Assembly (NCBI GenBank): GCA_049322335.1
Contig: JBMORL010000062.1
Span: forward strand, 1-14,694
Length of the DNA: 14,694 nucleotides
Direction: 5' to 3'
Source of the DNA: JBMORL01 sp049322335
GTDB lineage: Bacteria > Bacteroidota > Bacteroidia > Flavobacteriales_D > UBA2798
The notes beneath the pieces are model-generated. The model was not told where the DNA came from, did not search any database, and saw only the letters and a list, made by a program, of their open reading frames with translations. The translations under genes and the position numbers were made by a program. Positions 1 to 6,532 of the stretch are shown one piece after another (position 1 is the first letter of the stretch; every line of letters starts with the position of its first letter).

Positions 1-363
1 GTTATAACCGTAGTTATTGTATCCGTAGCTATTATATCCGTAGTTGTTGTTGTAATAATTATTTCCGCAGCCGCTGTTATAATTGTAGGGAGAATACATG
101 CCGGTAGTGTAGCCGGAATAATAATTCTCATCGTAATAATCAGTATAAGTATTGGTCTTATTGGAAGGTTCGGTATCGGTAACCCTGTCGGCAGAAGCGG
201 TGGTTACGGTTTTATCTTCTTCTTCATGGCCGTTCTTTTTTTCACGCCCGGTTTGCGTATACACATCATCGGTATCCAGACGCATATTTTTTTGAAAAGG
301 TGCTGCGCAGGAAGCCAGCATAGCGGCCGACATAATCACTGCTGTAAAACGGGAAGCAACCAT
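1..363 (-). CDS. Partial lipoprotein with Tyr/Asn/Gly-rich tail
   Basis: The reading frame is open from an ATG at 363 down to the window edge (121 codons, no stop), so the C-terminus is missing. The N-terminus is a typical bacterial lipoprotein signal: a charged start (MVASR), a hydrophobic stretch and a lipobox L16-A-S-C19, which predicts lipidation at Cys19 and export to the cell envelope. The following ~60 residues are polar and charged (EEED, Thr/Ser-rich) and look disordered. From about residue 74 the protein becomes rich in Tyr, Asn and Gly, ending in YGYNS/YGYNN repeats encoded by a 15-bp tandem repeat. No enzymatic domain is visible in the part present. It is transcribed divergently from proS. 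I do not recognise a named family. An envelope lipoprotein is well supported, the role is unknown. Confidence 0.75.
   Translation of the reverse strand, partial: MVASRFTAVIMSAAMLASCAAPFQKNMRLDTDDVYTQTGREKKNGHEEEDKTVTTASADRVTDTEPSNKTNTYTDYYDENYYSGYTTGMYSPYNYNSGCGNNYYNNNYGYNSYGYNNYGYN
8..52. repeat. Three-copy 15-bp tandem repeat inside lipoprotein gene
   Basis: Three consecutive 15-bp units, each starting CCGTAG (8-22, 23-37, 38-52), encode on the minus strand a five-residue YGYNN/YGYNS-like repeat. The units are similar but not identical, so the array is moderately aged. It may continue beyond the left edge. Such in-frame 15-bp repeats can change copy number without breaking the reading frame. 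Confidence 0.7.
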
Positions 364-417
364 AGTTTTTAATTTTGGAGGTGAAGGAGAGTTAATTTCA
401 AAAGAACGATTAATTTT

Positions 418-435
418 TACCTTTGCATAAAGGTA
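418..435. promoter_or_regulatory. Palindromic divergent promoter core (lipoprotein / proS)
   Basis: The top strand reads TACCTTTG at 418-425, an exact match to the Bacteroidota -7 consensus TAnnTTTG, about 55 nt before the proS ATG. The bottom strand reads TACCTTTA (435 to 428), one base off consensus and directed at the lipoprotein gene. The two are the arms of an inverted repeat, TACCTTT-GCAT-AAAGGTA. A partial -33 match (TTTC, 396-399) stands 18 nt before the plus-strand box. No clear -33 box was found for the minus direction. The sequence match is direct. That both directions are used is inferred from the divergent genes. Confidence 0.55.
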
Positions 436-480
436 CAAAAACTATACCATTTTCTGTCATAAAATTGTCATTTTCAAAGT

Positions 481-1959
481 ATGGGTAATGCAATAACGTC
501 AAGAGCGAAAAATTATTCTGATTGGTACAACGAATTAGTGATAAATGCCGACCTGGCCGACCATTCGGCTGTACGCGGATGTATGGTCATTAAGCCCCAC
601 GGCTATGCGATCTGGGAGAAAATGCAGCATCAACTCGACCATATGTTCAAGGAAACCGGGCATGTAAATGCCTATTTCCCCCTTTTTGTGCCAAAAAGTT
701 TATTTGAGGCAGAGGAAAAAAATGCAGAAGGTTTTGCCAAAGAATGCGCAGTGGTGACTCACTATCGCCTTAAAACAGACCCTGAAAACAAGTCGAAACT
801 GATAGTAGACCCTGCCGCAAAACTGGAAGAAGAATTAGTGGTGCGCCCTACAAGCGAAGCCATTATCTGGAGCACCTATAAAGGCTGGATACAATCTTAC
901 CGCGACCTGCCCATTCTCGTTAATCAATGGGCCAACGTGGTTCGCTGGGAGATGAGAACCCGTTTGTTTTTGCGTACTGCCGAGTTTTTATGGCAGGAAG
1001 GACATACTGCACATGCCACCAAAGCCGAAGCTATTGAAGAAACAGAAAAAATGCTTGACGTATATGCAGAGTTTGCAGAGCAATTTATGGCCATTCCTGT
1101 TATAAAAGGAATAAAAACCCCTTCCGAACGATTTGCCGGTGCCGAAGAAACATATTGTATAGAAGCGCTGATGCAGGACGGGAAAGCACTACAAGCCGGA
1201 ACCTCGCATTTCCTGGGCCAGAATTTCGCCAAAGCATTTGATGTAAAATATGCAGACAAAGAAGGAAAACTGGAACATGTGTGGGCTACCTCATGGGGCG
1301 TTTCTACCCGTTTGATGGGAGCCCTGATCATGACGCATTCAGACGACCAGGGACTTGTTCTCCCACCCAAACTGGCGCCTATACAGGTAGTATTTGTACC
1401 TATTTACAAGGGAGAAGAAGAGCTGGCAAAAATTGCCGCAAAAGCACATGAGTTTAAATCAGAATTGCTAAAACTCGGGATCAGTGCAAAAGTAGATGAC
1501 TCAGATAAACATAAACCGGGCTGGAAATTTGCCGAGTATGAACTGAAAGGCATACCCGTGCGCATAGCTATTGGTCCGCGCGATATGGAAAACGGAACCG
1601 TGGAAATGGCCCGCAGGGATACCAAAGAAAAAAAATCGATCAGGCAGGAAGACCTGGTGAATGAAATTCAGAAAACCCTTACTGATATCCAGCAAAACCT
1701 GTTTCAGCGTGCGCTTAAATTCAGAAATGAAAACACGCATAAAGTGGATGATTATGAAACCTTTAAGAAAATGCTGGATGAAAAAGGGGGATTTTTCCTG
1801 GCGCACTGGGATGGCAGTCCTGAAACAGAAGAAAAAATAAAAAACGAAACCAAAGCAACGATCCGATGCATACCTTTAGGCGGAGAAAAAGAATCCGGTA
1901 AATGTATGGTTACCGGCAATCCTTCTTCACAAAGGGTGATTTTTGCCCGCGCCTACTAA
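481..1959 (+). CDS. proS: Prolyl-tRNA synthetase, archaeal/eukaryotic type
   Basis: This cytoplasmic class II aminoacyl-tRNA synthetase charges tRNA-Pro with proline using ATP. The 492-residue protein has the short, archaeal/eukaryotic-type layout with no editing insertion. Visible landmarks are the motif 1 region (YFPLFVPKS), motif 2 (RPTSEAIIW followed by VVRWEMRTRLFLRTAEFLWQEG), motif 3 (MTHSDDQGLVLPP), an anticodon-binding domain from about residue 300, and a C-terminal extension ending in ARAY with the terminal Tyr expected of this class. The C-terminal extension keeps Cys in IRCIPL and GKCMVTG, but the usual second Cys of the CxxC pair is Thr. The ATG at 481 lies about 55 nt after a matching promoter. 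The next gene follows after 1 nt, so the two are probably one transcript. Confidence 0.97.
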   Translation: MGNAITSRAKNYSDWYNELVINADLADHSAVRGCMVIKPHGYAIWEKMQHQLDHMFKETGHVNAYFPLFVPKSLFEAEEKNAEGFAKECAVVTHYRLKTDPENKSKLIVDPAAKLEEELVVRPTSEAIIWSTYKGWIQSYRDLPILVNQWANVVRWEMRTRLFLRTAEFLWQEGHTAHATKAEAIEETEKMLDVYAEFAEQFMAIPVIKGIKTPSERFAGAEETYCIEALMQDGKALQAGTSHFLGQNFAKAFDVKYADKEGKLEHVWATSWGVSTRLMGALIMTHSDDQGLVLPPKLAPIQVVFVPIYKGEEELAKIAAKAHEFKSELLKLGISAKVDDSDKHKPGWKFAEYELKGIPVRIAIGPRDMENGTVEMARRDTKEKKSIRQEDLVNEIQKTLTDIQQNLFQRALKFRNENTHKVDDYETFKKMLDEKGGFFLAHWDGSPETEEKIKNETKATIRCIPLGGEKESGKCMVTGNPSSQRVIFARAY

Positions 1960-1960
1960 A

Positions 1961-2653
1961 ATGAGCAAACCGTTATCTGCACAGCAACTGATTGTTAATG
2001 CGCTGAAGGAAAAATCTTCAGTAAAGCAGGATGTTTACCAGTTAACACTCGAACGATTCGATGAACTTAAAAAAGTTCTTTCCGATACAGCTGATTTCCT
2101 TTCGAAAGAAGGCCAGAAAATTGACAAACGGATAAAAATCAGTTATGCCGACAGGGGAGAGTTTGAAGCCCAGCTGAATGTGGCCGGTGATGTGCTGATC
2201 TTTCAAATGCATACCAATGTTTTTCTTTTCGACAGCGAAAATCAATTGTGGAGATCGTCTTACCTGAAAGAAGATTCAGCCCGCGGTTTTTGCGGAATTA
2301 TTAATGTGTTCAATTTTCTTGCTGATTCTTTCCGTTACAACCGCATAAATGATGTGGGATATCTTATCGCCAGGGTTTTTGTGAATAAGGAAAACCATTT
2401 TATGGTGCAGGGAAAACGCCAGCTCGGGTTTTTATACAACGATTTCATTAATTCCGACCTCTCCCGCGAACAACTCAACGCCATTGTTCAGTCCATCGTT
2501 TTATATGCCATCAACTTCGACCTTTTCACTCCGCCCTATGATACCATTAAGGAAGTTTCGGTGCTGGAAATGAAAGAATTGAGTGATAATATGCAGATAA
2601 AAACCGGCAAAAGGCTGGGCTTTAAATTCCAGGCCGATTCGGATGAATTCTAA
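1961..2653 (+). CDS. Conserved-looking hypothetical protein downstream of proS
   Basis: I do not recognise a named domain in this 230-residue protein. The frame is open from a TTG at 1943 inside proS, but the ATG at 1961, one base after the proS TAA, is the better start because it gives MSKPLSAQQL and avoids overlap. The protein has no signal peptide or membrane helix and should be cytoplasmic. It begins with a helical, charged region (about residues 1-50), followed by a mixed alpha/beta part with conserved-looking aromatic and Gly patches (ARGFCGIINVFNFLADSF, GYLIARVFVN). It ends KTGKRLGFKFQADSDEF. The tight spacing suggests co-transcription with proS. I recall similar proteins as unannotated Bacteroidota-specific families, but this is memory rather than a search. 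Confidence 0.85.
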   Translation: MSKPLSAQQLIVNALKEKSSVKQDVYQLTLERFDELKKVLSDTADFLSKEGQKIDKRIKISYADRGEFEAQLNVAGDVLIFQMHTNVFLFDSENQLWRSSYLKEDSARGFCGIINVFNFLADSFRYNRINDVGYLIARVFVNKENHFMVQGKRQLGFLYNDFINSDLSREQLNAIVQSIVLYAINFDLFTPPYDTIKEVSVLEMKELSDNMQIKTGKRLGFKFQADSDEF

Positions 2654-2679
2654 CCTGTTTTTATTTTTTTACCGGTTAT

Positions 2680-2710
2680 TTTGGGTTGAAAAAAAATCTC
2701 GTTACATTTG
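2680..2710 (+). promoter_or_regulatory. Promoter for tRNA-Glu and rpsT
   Basis: TTTG at 2680-2683 (-33 box) and TACATTTG at 2703-2710 (-7 box) are separated by 19 nt, which is the textbook arrangement for the Bacteroidota primary sigma factor. Transcription would start near 2716, about 57 nt before the tRNA. No other promoter of this type is visible between the tRNA and rpsT, so this one probably serves both. Confidence 0.8.
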
Positions 2711-2772
2711 CGCTCCCAAAAAATAAGGGTTTTATACTCTGGTTTTAAGGGAAACACTGTTCTTTTTATAAT

Positions 2773-2847
2773 GGCCCGTTCGTCTAGGGGTTAGGACATC
2801 AGATTTTCATTCTGGTAACAGGGGTTCGATTCCCCTACGGGCTACCA
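2773..2847 (+). tRNA. tRNA-Glu (anticodon TTC)
   Basis: This is a complete cloverleaf. The seven-pair acceptor stem GGCCCGT/ACGGGCT has a G·U first pair. The D-arm contains TCTAGGGGTTAGGA. The anticodon stem TCAGA/TCTGG encloses loop TTTTCAT with anticodon TTC at 2806-2808. The T-arm is AGGGG-TTCGATT-CCCCT. The discriminator A is at 2844 and the CCA end is encoded (2845-2847). Glu-tRNA from this gene serves translation and, in most bacteria, tetrapyrrole synthesis. Confidence 0.97.
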
Positions 2848-2904
2848 ATGAAGCAGATCGCTGAAGCGAACGCTTCATTGCCGGTTTCCCTTCGGGGAAA
2901 TGGG
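2846..2904 (+). promoter_or_regulatory. Two hairpins between tRNA-Glu and rpsT
   Basis: Hairpin 1 has 9-bp arms CAATGAAGC (2846-2854) and GCTTCATTG (2872-2880), enclosing an inner stem TCGC-TGAA-GCGA (2858-2869). Its left arm begins inside the tRNA CCA end. An alternative stem TGAAGCG (2862-2868)/CGCTTCA (2871-2877) uses the same right arm. Hairpin 2 is TTTCCC-TTCG-GGGAAA (2885-2900) with a stable UUCG tetraloop, extendable to 2881-2904 with one mismatch. Six T follow only from 2912, so hairpin 2 is not a standard intrinsic terminator. A role in tRNA 3' processing or partial termination before rpsT is inferred. Confidence 0.5.
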
Positions 2905-2923
2905 CAAAAAGTTTTTTATTAAC

Positions 2924-2937
2924 GGAGAATATTCTCC
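2924..2937. promoter_or_regulatory. Perfect 14-bp palindrome in rpsT leader
   Basis: GGAGAATATTCTCC is a perfect palindrome ending 14 nt before the rpsT ATG. It could be a dimeric protein-binding site on DNA. As RNA it could form a short hairpin near the ribosome-binding region. It contains GGAG, which would be hidden in a folded state. The function is unknown. Confidence 0.4.
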
Positions 2938-2951
2938 AAAAAATTTAAAGT

Positions 2952-3209
2952 ATGGCAAACCATAAATCAGCTATCAAACGTATCCGTTCCAATGATGCGA
3001 AAAGGGAATTGAATAAACTTCAGCATAAAACAGCAAGAAATGCAGTGAAAAAACTGCGCACTACTTCCGACAAAAAAGAAGCGGCAAAACTGCTTAACGA
3101 AGTATTTACCATGATTGATAAACTGGCCAAGAAAAATATCATTCATAAAAACAAAGCGGCTAATCTCAAATCCAGCCTGCATCACCACGTTCAATCGCTT
3201 TCAAAATAA
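2952..3209 (+). CDS. rpsT: 30S ribosomal protein S20
   Basis: This small, strongly basic 85-residue protein has the standard S20 start (MANHKSAIKRIRSNDAKREL) and the all-helical pattern of Lys-rich amphipathic helices. It ends ANLKSSLHHHVQSLSK. S20 binds 16S rRNA early in 30S subunit assembly. The length is normal for the family. The gene follows tRNA-Glu without its own recognisable promoter and is closed by an intrinsic terminator 18 nt after the stop. S20 represses its own translation in E. coli. Whether the palindrome in this leader serves such a purpose is open. Confidence 0.97.
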   Translation: MANHKSAIKRIRSNDAKRELNKLQHKTARNAVKKLRTTSDKKEAAKLLNEVFTMIDKLAKKNIIHKNKAANLKSSLHHHVQSLSK

Positions 3210-3226
3210 ATTTTTCATTTTTTCAG

Positions 3227-3247
3227 CCCCGCACCCGCGGGGTTTTT
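3227..3247 (+). terminator. Intrinsic terminator after rpsT
   Basis: A six-pair GC stem CCCCGC/GCGGGG (3227-3232, 3237-3242) with loop ACCC is followed directly by five T. It ends the tRNA-Glu/rpsT transcript only 16 nt before the radC ATG. Confidence 0.88.
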
Positions 3248-3263
3248 CATTTCATATCCTTTC

Positions 3264-3962
3264 ATGAATTCCACACAACGCATTTCCATTAAAGAATGGG
3301 CCGAAGACGACCGCCCGCGCGAAAAATTATTATTAAAAGGCAGAAAATCCCTTTCCGATGCCGAACTCATTGCCATACTTATAGGCAGTGGAAATGATGA
3401 AGAATCAGCAGTAGAATTATCCAAACGCATTTTGCGCGAAACGGCTTCCAATAATCTTGATAAACTGGCTTCGGCAGAAATTTCCGAGCTGATGAAATTC
3501 AGGGGAATTGGTGAGGCGAAAGCTATTTCTATTATTGCTGCTATGGAGTTATCCCGCAGAAGAAACAGCACACAACAAACCGAAAAACCAAAAATTGTTT
3601 CCAGCGCAGATGCATTCAACAGCATTAAAGATGTTCTGCTTGATCTTCCTCACGAGGAGTTTTGGGTTATTCATCTTAACCGTGCCTGCCAGGTGGTGGG
3701 AAAAATACAAATTGGACGTGGCGGTATCAGCGGAACGGTTGCTGATGTGCGATTGATCTACAAATCGGCCATTGAGTATTTTGCATCCGCAATTATTCTT
3801 GCCCATAATCATCCCAGCGGAGTAATGAAACCCAGTGATGCGGATATAAGCCTCACTAAAAGAGTAAAAGAAGCCGGGAAATTACTTGACATCGAATTAT
3901 TCGACCATATCATTGTCGGCAACCGCGAGTATTTCAGCTTTACCGATGAAGGATTAATTTGA
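3264..3962 (+). CDS. radC: RadC family JAMM-domain protein
   Basis: This 232-residue protein has the usual RadC length and layout. The N-terminal part (about residues 1-100) begins with SIKEWAEDDRPREKLL and holds a helix-hairpin-helix-like segment (LMKFRGIGEAKAISIIAAMEL). The C-terminal part is an MPN+/JAMM domain with the complete metal motif H181-N-H183-P-S-G, S191 and D194. JAMM motifs bind zinc and act as isopeptidases in other families. The true role of bacterial RadC is not settled despite the historic link to DNA repair. The start follows the rpsT terminator closely, and I see no strong promoter of its own. wecB begins 14 nt after its stop, so the three downstream genes may be co-transcribed with it. 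Confidence 0.93.
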   Translation: MNSTQRISIKEWAEDDRPREKLLLKGRKSLSDAELIAILIGSGNDEESAVELSKRILRETASNNLDKLASAEISELMKFRGIGEAKAISIIAAMELSRRRNSTQQTEKPKIVSSADAFNSIKDVLLDLPHEEFWVIHLNRACQVVGKIQIGRGGISGTVADVRLIYKSAIEYFASAIILAHNHPSGVMKPSDADISLTKRVKEAGKLLDIELFDHIIVGNREYFSFTDEGLI

Positions 3963-3976
3963 TTAATTTGGCGGGA

Positions 3977-5119
3977 ATGAAAATCATTACCGTTATAGGT
4001 GCCCGTCCCCAGATTATCAAAGCTGCTGCGTTAAACCGTGCAATAAAAAACCATTTTAAAAACCAGCTTACCGAAATCATTCTTCATACCGGGCAGCACT
4101 ATGATGAAAATATGAGCGAAGTTTTTTTCAGGGAACTTGGTATTCCTTCCCCGGCTTATAATCTTGATGTAGGTTCATCTCTTCACGGCCAGCAAACTGC
4201 TTTGATGATGCAGGGAATGGAAGAAGTACTTGTAAAAGAAAAACCAGCTGCTGTAGTTTTGTATGGTGACACCAATTCCACGCTGGCGGGTGCACTTGCC
4301 GCATCCAAAATGAATATTCCTGTAGTACACATCGAAGCCGGTATGCGTTCCTTCAACAAACAAATGCCCGAAGAAATCAATCGCATTGTTTGCGATCATG
4401 TGTCAACGCTGCTTTTTTCTCCCACCGAAACAGGCGTAAAAAATCTTGAACGCGAAGGATTCAGATTAAATAATCCCGGTCCGTATTCTATGGAAAACCC
4501 GAAAGTATATCATTGCGGGGATGTGATGTATGACAACAGTTTGTATTTTTCAGAACTGGCAGAAGGAAAAAAAGAAATTTTCACCGGCAAAGGACTAAAA
4601 CCGGGAGCATTTGTCCTTGCCACGTTACACCGCAACACCAATACCGATTCTGCTGAACGCTTAAATAGTATTTTCAGTGCATTTAATTATATTTCTAACC
4701 GGATTCCGGTGATTCTTCCCCTTCATCCGCGCACAAAGAATTGCCTGCAACAACAACTTTCACAAAAATTATATACTGAAACCGTAAACAACAAAAATCT
4801 GCATATTATTCCTCCTGTTTCATTTCTTGAAATGATTGCCCTCGAAAAGAATGCAGCCCTGGTGCTTACCGATTCGGGAGGAGTACAGAAAGAAGCATTT
4901 TATTTTAAAAAACCATGTGTCATTCTTCGTCCCGAAACCGAATGGGTGGAACTGGTGGAACTGGGAGCAGCTATTGCGGCAGATGCCGGTGAAAAGAAAA
5001 TAATCAGTGCATTTGAACGTTTACTTAAAGCTGACCTTACCTCATGTCCGCAGGTGTATGGTGATGGAAAGGCAGCAGAATTTATAGCCGGAGAAATAGT
5101 AAAACAAATCGCCCGTTGA
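3977..5119 (+). CDS. wecB: UDP-N-acetylglucosamine 2-epimerase, non-hydrolysing
   Basis: The protein interconverts UDP-GlcNAc and UDP-ManNAc in the cytoplasm, supplying ManNAc-type sugars for surface glycans. The ATG at 3977 (380 residues) is chosen over a TTG at 3959 because it begins MKIITVIGARPQ, the standard family start. Two Rossmann-like halves are evident. Residues matching the known catalytic set are D98 (GDTNST), E120 (HIEAGMRS), E132/E133 (PEEINR) and H218 (TLHRN). The UDP-binding region is TDSGGVQKEAFYFKKPCVIL. The ETEWVELVE segment is also seen in relatives acting on other UDP-sugars such as diacetamido-uronic acids, so substrate identity is less certain than the fold. The stop codon overlaps the TTG start of the next gene. 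Confidence 0.9.
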   Translation: MKIITVIGARPQIIKAAALNRAIKNHFKNQLTEIILHTGQHYDENMSEVFFRELGIPSPAYNLDVGSSLHGQQTALMMQGMEEVLVKEKPAAVVLYGDTNSTLAGALAASKMNIPVVHIEAGMRSFNKQMPEEINRIVCDHVSTLLFSPTETGVKNLEREGFRLNNPGPYSMENPKVYHCGDVMYDNSLYFSELAEGKKEIFTGKGLKPGAFVLATLHRNTNTDSAERLNSIFSAFNYISNRIPVILPLHPRTKNCLQQQLSQKLYTETVNNKNLHIIPPVSFLEMIALEKNAALVLTDSGGVQKEAFYFKKPCVILRPETEWVELVELGAAIAADAGEKKIISAFERLLKADLTSCPQVYGDGKAAEFIAGEIVKQIAR

Positions 5120-6411
5120 TTTTTTACAGCGAACATATTACTTCCCGTGTGGAATATGTGGTATCCCATTTTTTTTCACTGGCCGGAATGGAAGTGAAAA
5201 TTACAGGTGATCTTTCATTCTTTTTATCATCAGAAGAAAATAAAATTTCCTACTCTTTTCAGCCTGTTGCAACAGGTATTCCCCACATTGTTCCACATGG
5301 TTTGCTTTTTGAAAAAAATATTCATCCCGTTTTTCCTTCGGCAGATAAATGGGAAGAACTGAATTGTTTTTTTAAAACTTCGTCAGAAGGAAAATTTCCA
5401 TTCGATATTTTTTCCGCTACATTTTTTCTCATTACGCGCTACGAAGAATATCTTTCTTTCACTCCTGATCAACACGGAAGGTTTCCTGCTTCACAGTCGT
5501 GGATGGGAAAACACCGGTTGCTGCATCTTCCGCTGACGGATCAGTGGGCTAAAAAATTTTCTGACAGTATCCGTATGCAATTTCCTTCCGAAAAAATAAC
5601 CCAAAAGGAAATGGATGTAATGCTAACGGTTGATGTAGACAATGCATGGGCTTATCTTAACAAAGGATTTTTACGAACCCGGCTCTCCGGATTCCGTTCG
5701 TGGATGAAAGAAAACGCAAGCGAAAAACAACAACGGAAAAACGTGCTGGCCGGAAATGAAAAAGACCCCTATGATACGTATGATTATATTCTTCAGCACA
5801 GTGGGAATGTAAAACGTATTTTCTTTTTCCTGTTTTCTTCCTATACGAAATACGACAAAAATGTTCCGGTAAATCATCCTCAGTTGGCAAAACTTATCCG
5901 GGAACTGGCCCGGCATGCAGAAATAGGAACACATCCTTCTTACTATTCAAAAAACGATCCGGCAAAAATTAAGAAAGAAAAGAGTAACCTCGAAAAAGTT
6001 GCCGGACAACCTGTCATCAACAGCCGGCAACATTATCTCAGGTTTGATATTCCCGATACATTTTCTCACCTCGAAAAAACAGGAATTGTTACTGATTTTT
6101 CTATGGCATTTGCCGATCATTATGGGTTCAGGGCAGGAACCAGCCGTAAATTTCCGTTGTATAATTTAAAGGAAGAAAGAATAACAAAATTGCAGATACA
6201 ACCTTCTTCACTTATGGACGCTACGCTTAATTATTATTGTCATTTCAATCCCGGGCAGGCTGAAGAAATAAGTCTCGGAATTCTTGCTGAAATAAAAAAA
6301 ACAGGGGGAACCGCCTGTCTTCACTGGCACAATGAATCACTTTCGGGCCGGGGAGTATGGAAAGGCTGGGAAAAAGTGTTCTTTTCGCAGCTTGATTTTT
6401 GCCGGAAATAG
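5116..6411 (+). CDS. Polysaccharide deacetylase (NodB-like) with N-terminal Bacteroidota domain
   Basis: This 431-residue protein has two parts. Residues 1-160 match an N-terminal domain I know from Bacteroidota deacetylases (start IFYSEHITSRVEY, then RYEEYL and HGRFPAS). Residues 165-430 form a NodB-type domain with TVDVD (metal Asp near 173-175), GTHPSYYS (H273), SRQHYLRFD, FRAGTSRKFP and CLHWHN (H403/H405). Such enzymes remove N-acetyl groups from sugar polymers or lipid-linked glycans. The start is TTG at 5116, overlapping the epimerase TGA. The first in-frame ATG (codon 25) would remove the conserved IFYSxHIT segment. The overlap with wecB suggests translational coupling and a shared role in a surface glycan. 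The substrate is unknown. No signal peptide is visible, so it is probably cytoplasmic. Confidence 0.85.
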   Translation: MIFYSEHITSRVEYVVSHFFSLAGMEVKITGDLSFFLSSEENKISYSFQPVATGIPHIVPHGLLFEKNIHPVFPSADKWEELNCFFKTSSEGKFPFDIFSATFFLITRYEEYLSFTPDQHGRFPASQSWMGKHRLLHLPLTDQWAKKFSDSIRMQFPSEKITQKEMDVMLTVDVDNAWAYLNKGFLRTRLSGFRSWMKENASEKQQRKNVLAGNEKDPYDTYDYILQHSGNVKRIFFFLFSSYTKYDKNVPVNHPQLAKLIRELARHAEIGTHPSYYSKNDPAKIKKEKSNLEKVAGQPVINSRQHYLRFDIPDTFSHLEKTGIVTDFSMAFADHYGFRAGTSRKFPLYNLKEERITKLQIQPSSLMDATLNYYCHFNPGQAEEISLGILAEIKKTGGTACLHWHNESLSGRGVWKGWEKVFFSQLDFCRK

Positions 6412-6532
6412 CCTCTATTTGCCTGTTTATCGTAAAAAGGCATTGGCTCAACAACCAATCGTTTTTCTTTGGCTAATTTGTGATGGTATTCACATTCCTT
6501 TCATTACTTTTAGAAGATTTAACGATTTAGCC

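Noticed and set aside
924..1370. Minus-strand open frame of 148 codons inside proS
   Set aside because: Antisense to conserved class II synthetase motifs, with an implausible Ser/Cys-rich translation.
1943..1960. TTG start for the hypothetical gene after proS
   Set aside because: It overlaps proS coding sequence and adds only MPAPTK. The ATG at 1961 is adjacent and simpler.
2881..2917. Intrinsic terminator between tRNA-Glu and rpsT
   Set aside because: The UUCG hairpin is real, but the T-tract starts about 8-12 nt after the stem, so it does not fit a standard terminator. Kept only as a hairpin.
3959..3976. TTG start for wecB overlapping the radC stop
   Set aside because: The ATG at 3977 gives the standard family N-terminus, and the extra six codons have no support.
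6332..6532. N-terminal extension of the amidohydrolase frame into the deacetylase gene
   Set aside because: It would add 67 residues with no conservation and hide a good signal peptide that starts at 6533.
6412..6532. Promoter before the amidohydrolase gene
   Set aside because: TACTTTTA at 6505-6512 is one base off the -7 consensus and has no -33 box at the right distance. Too weak to list as a feature.
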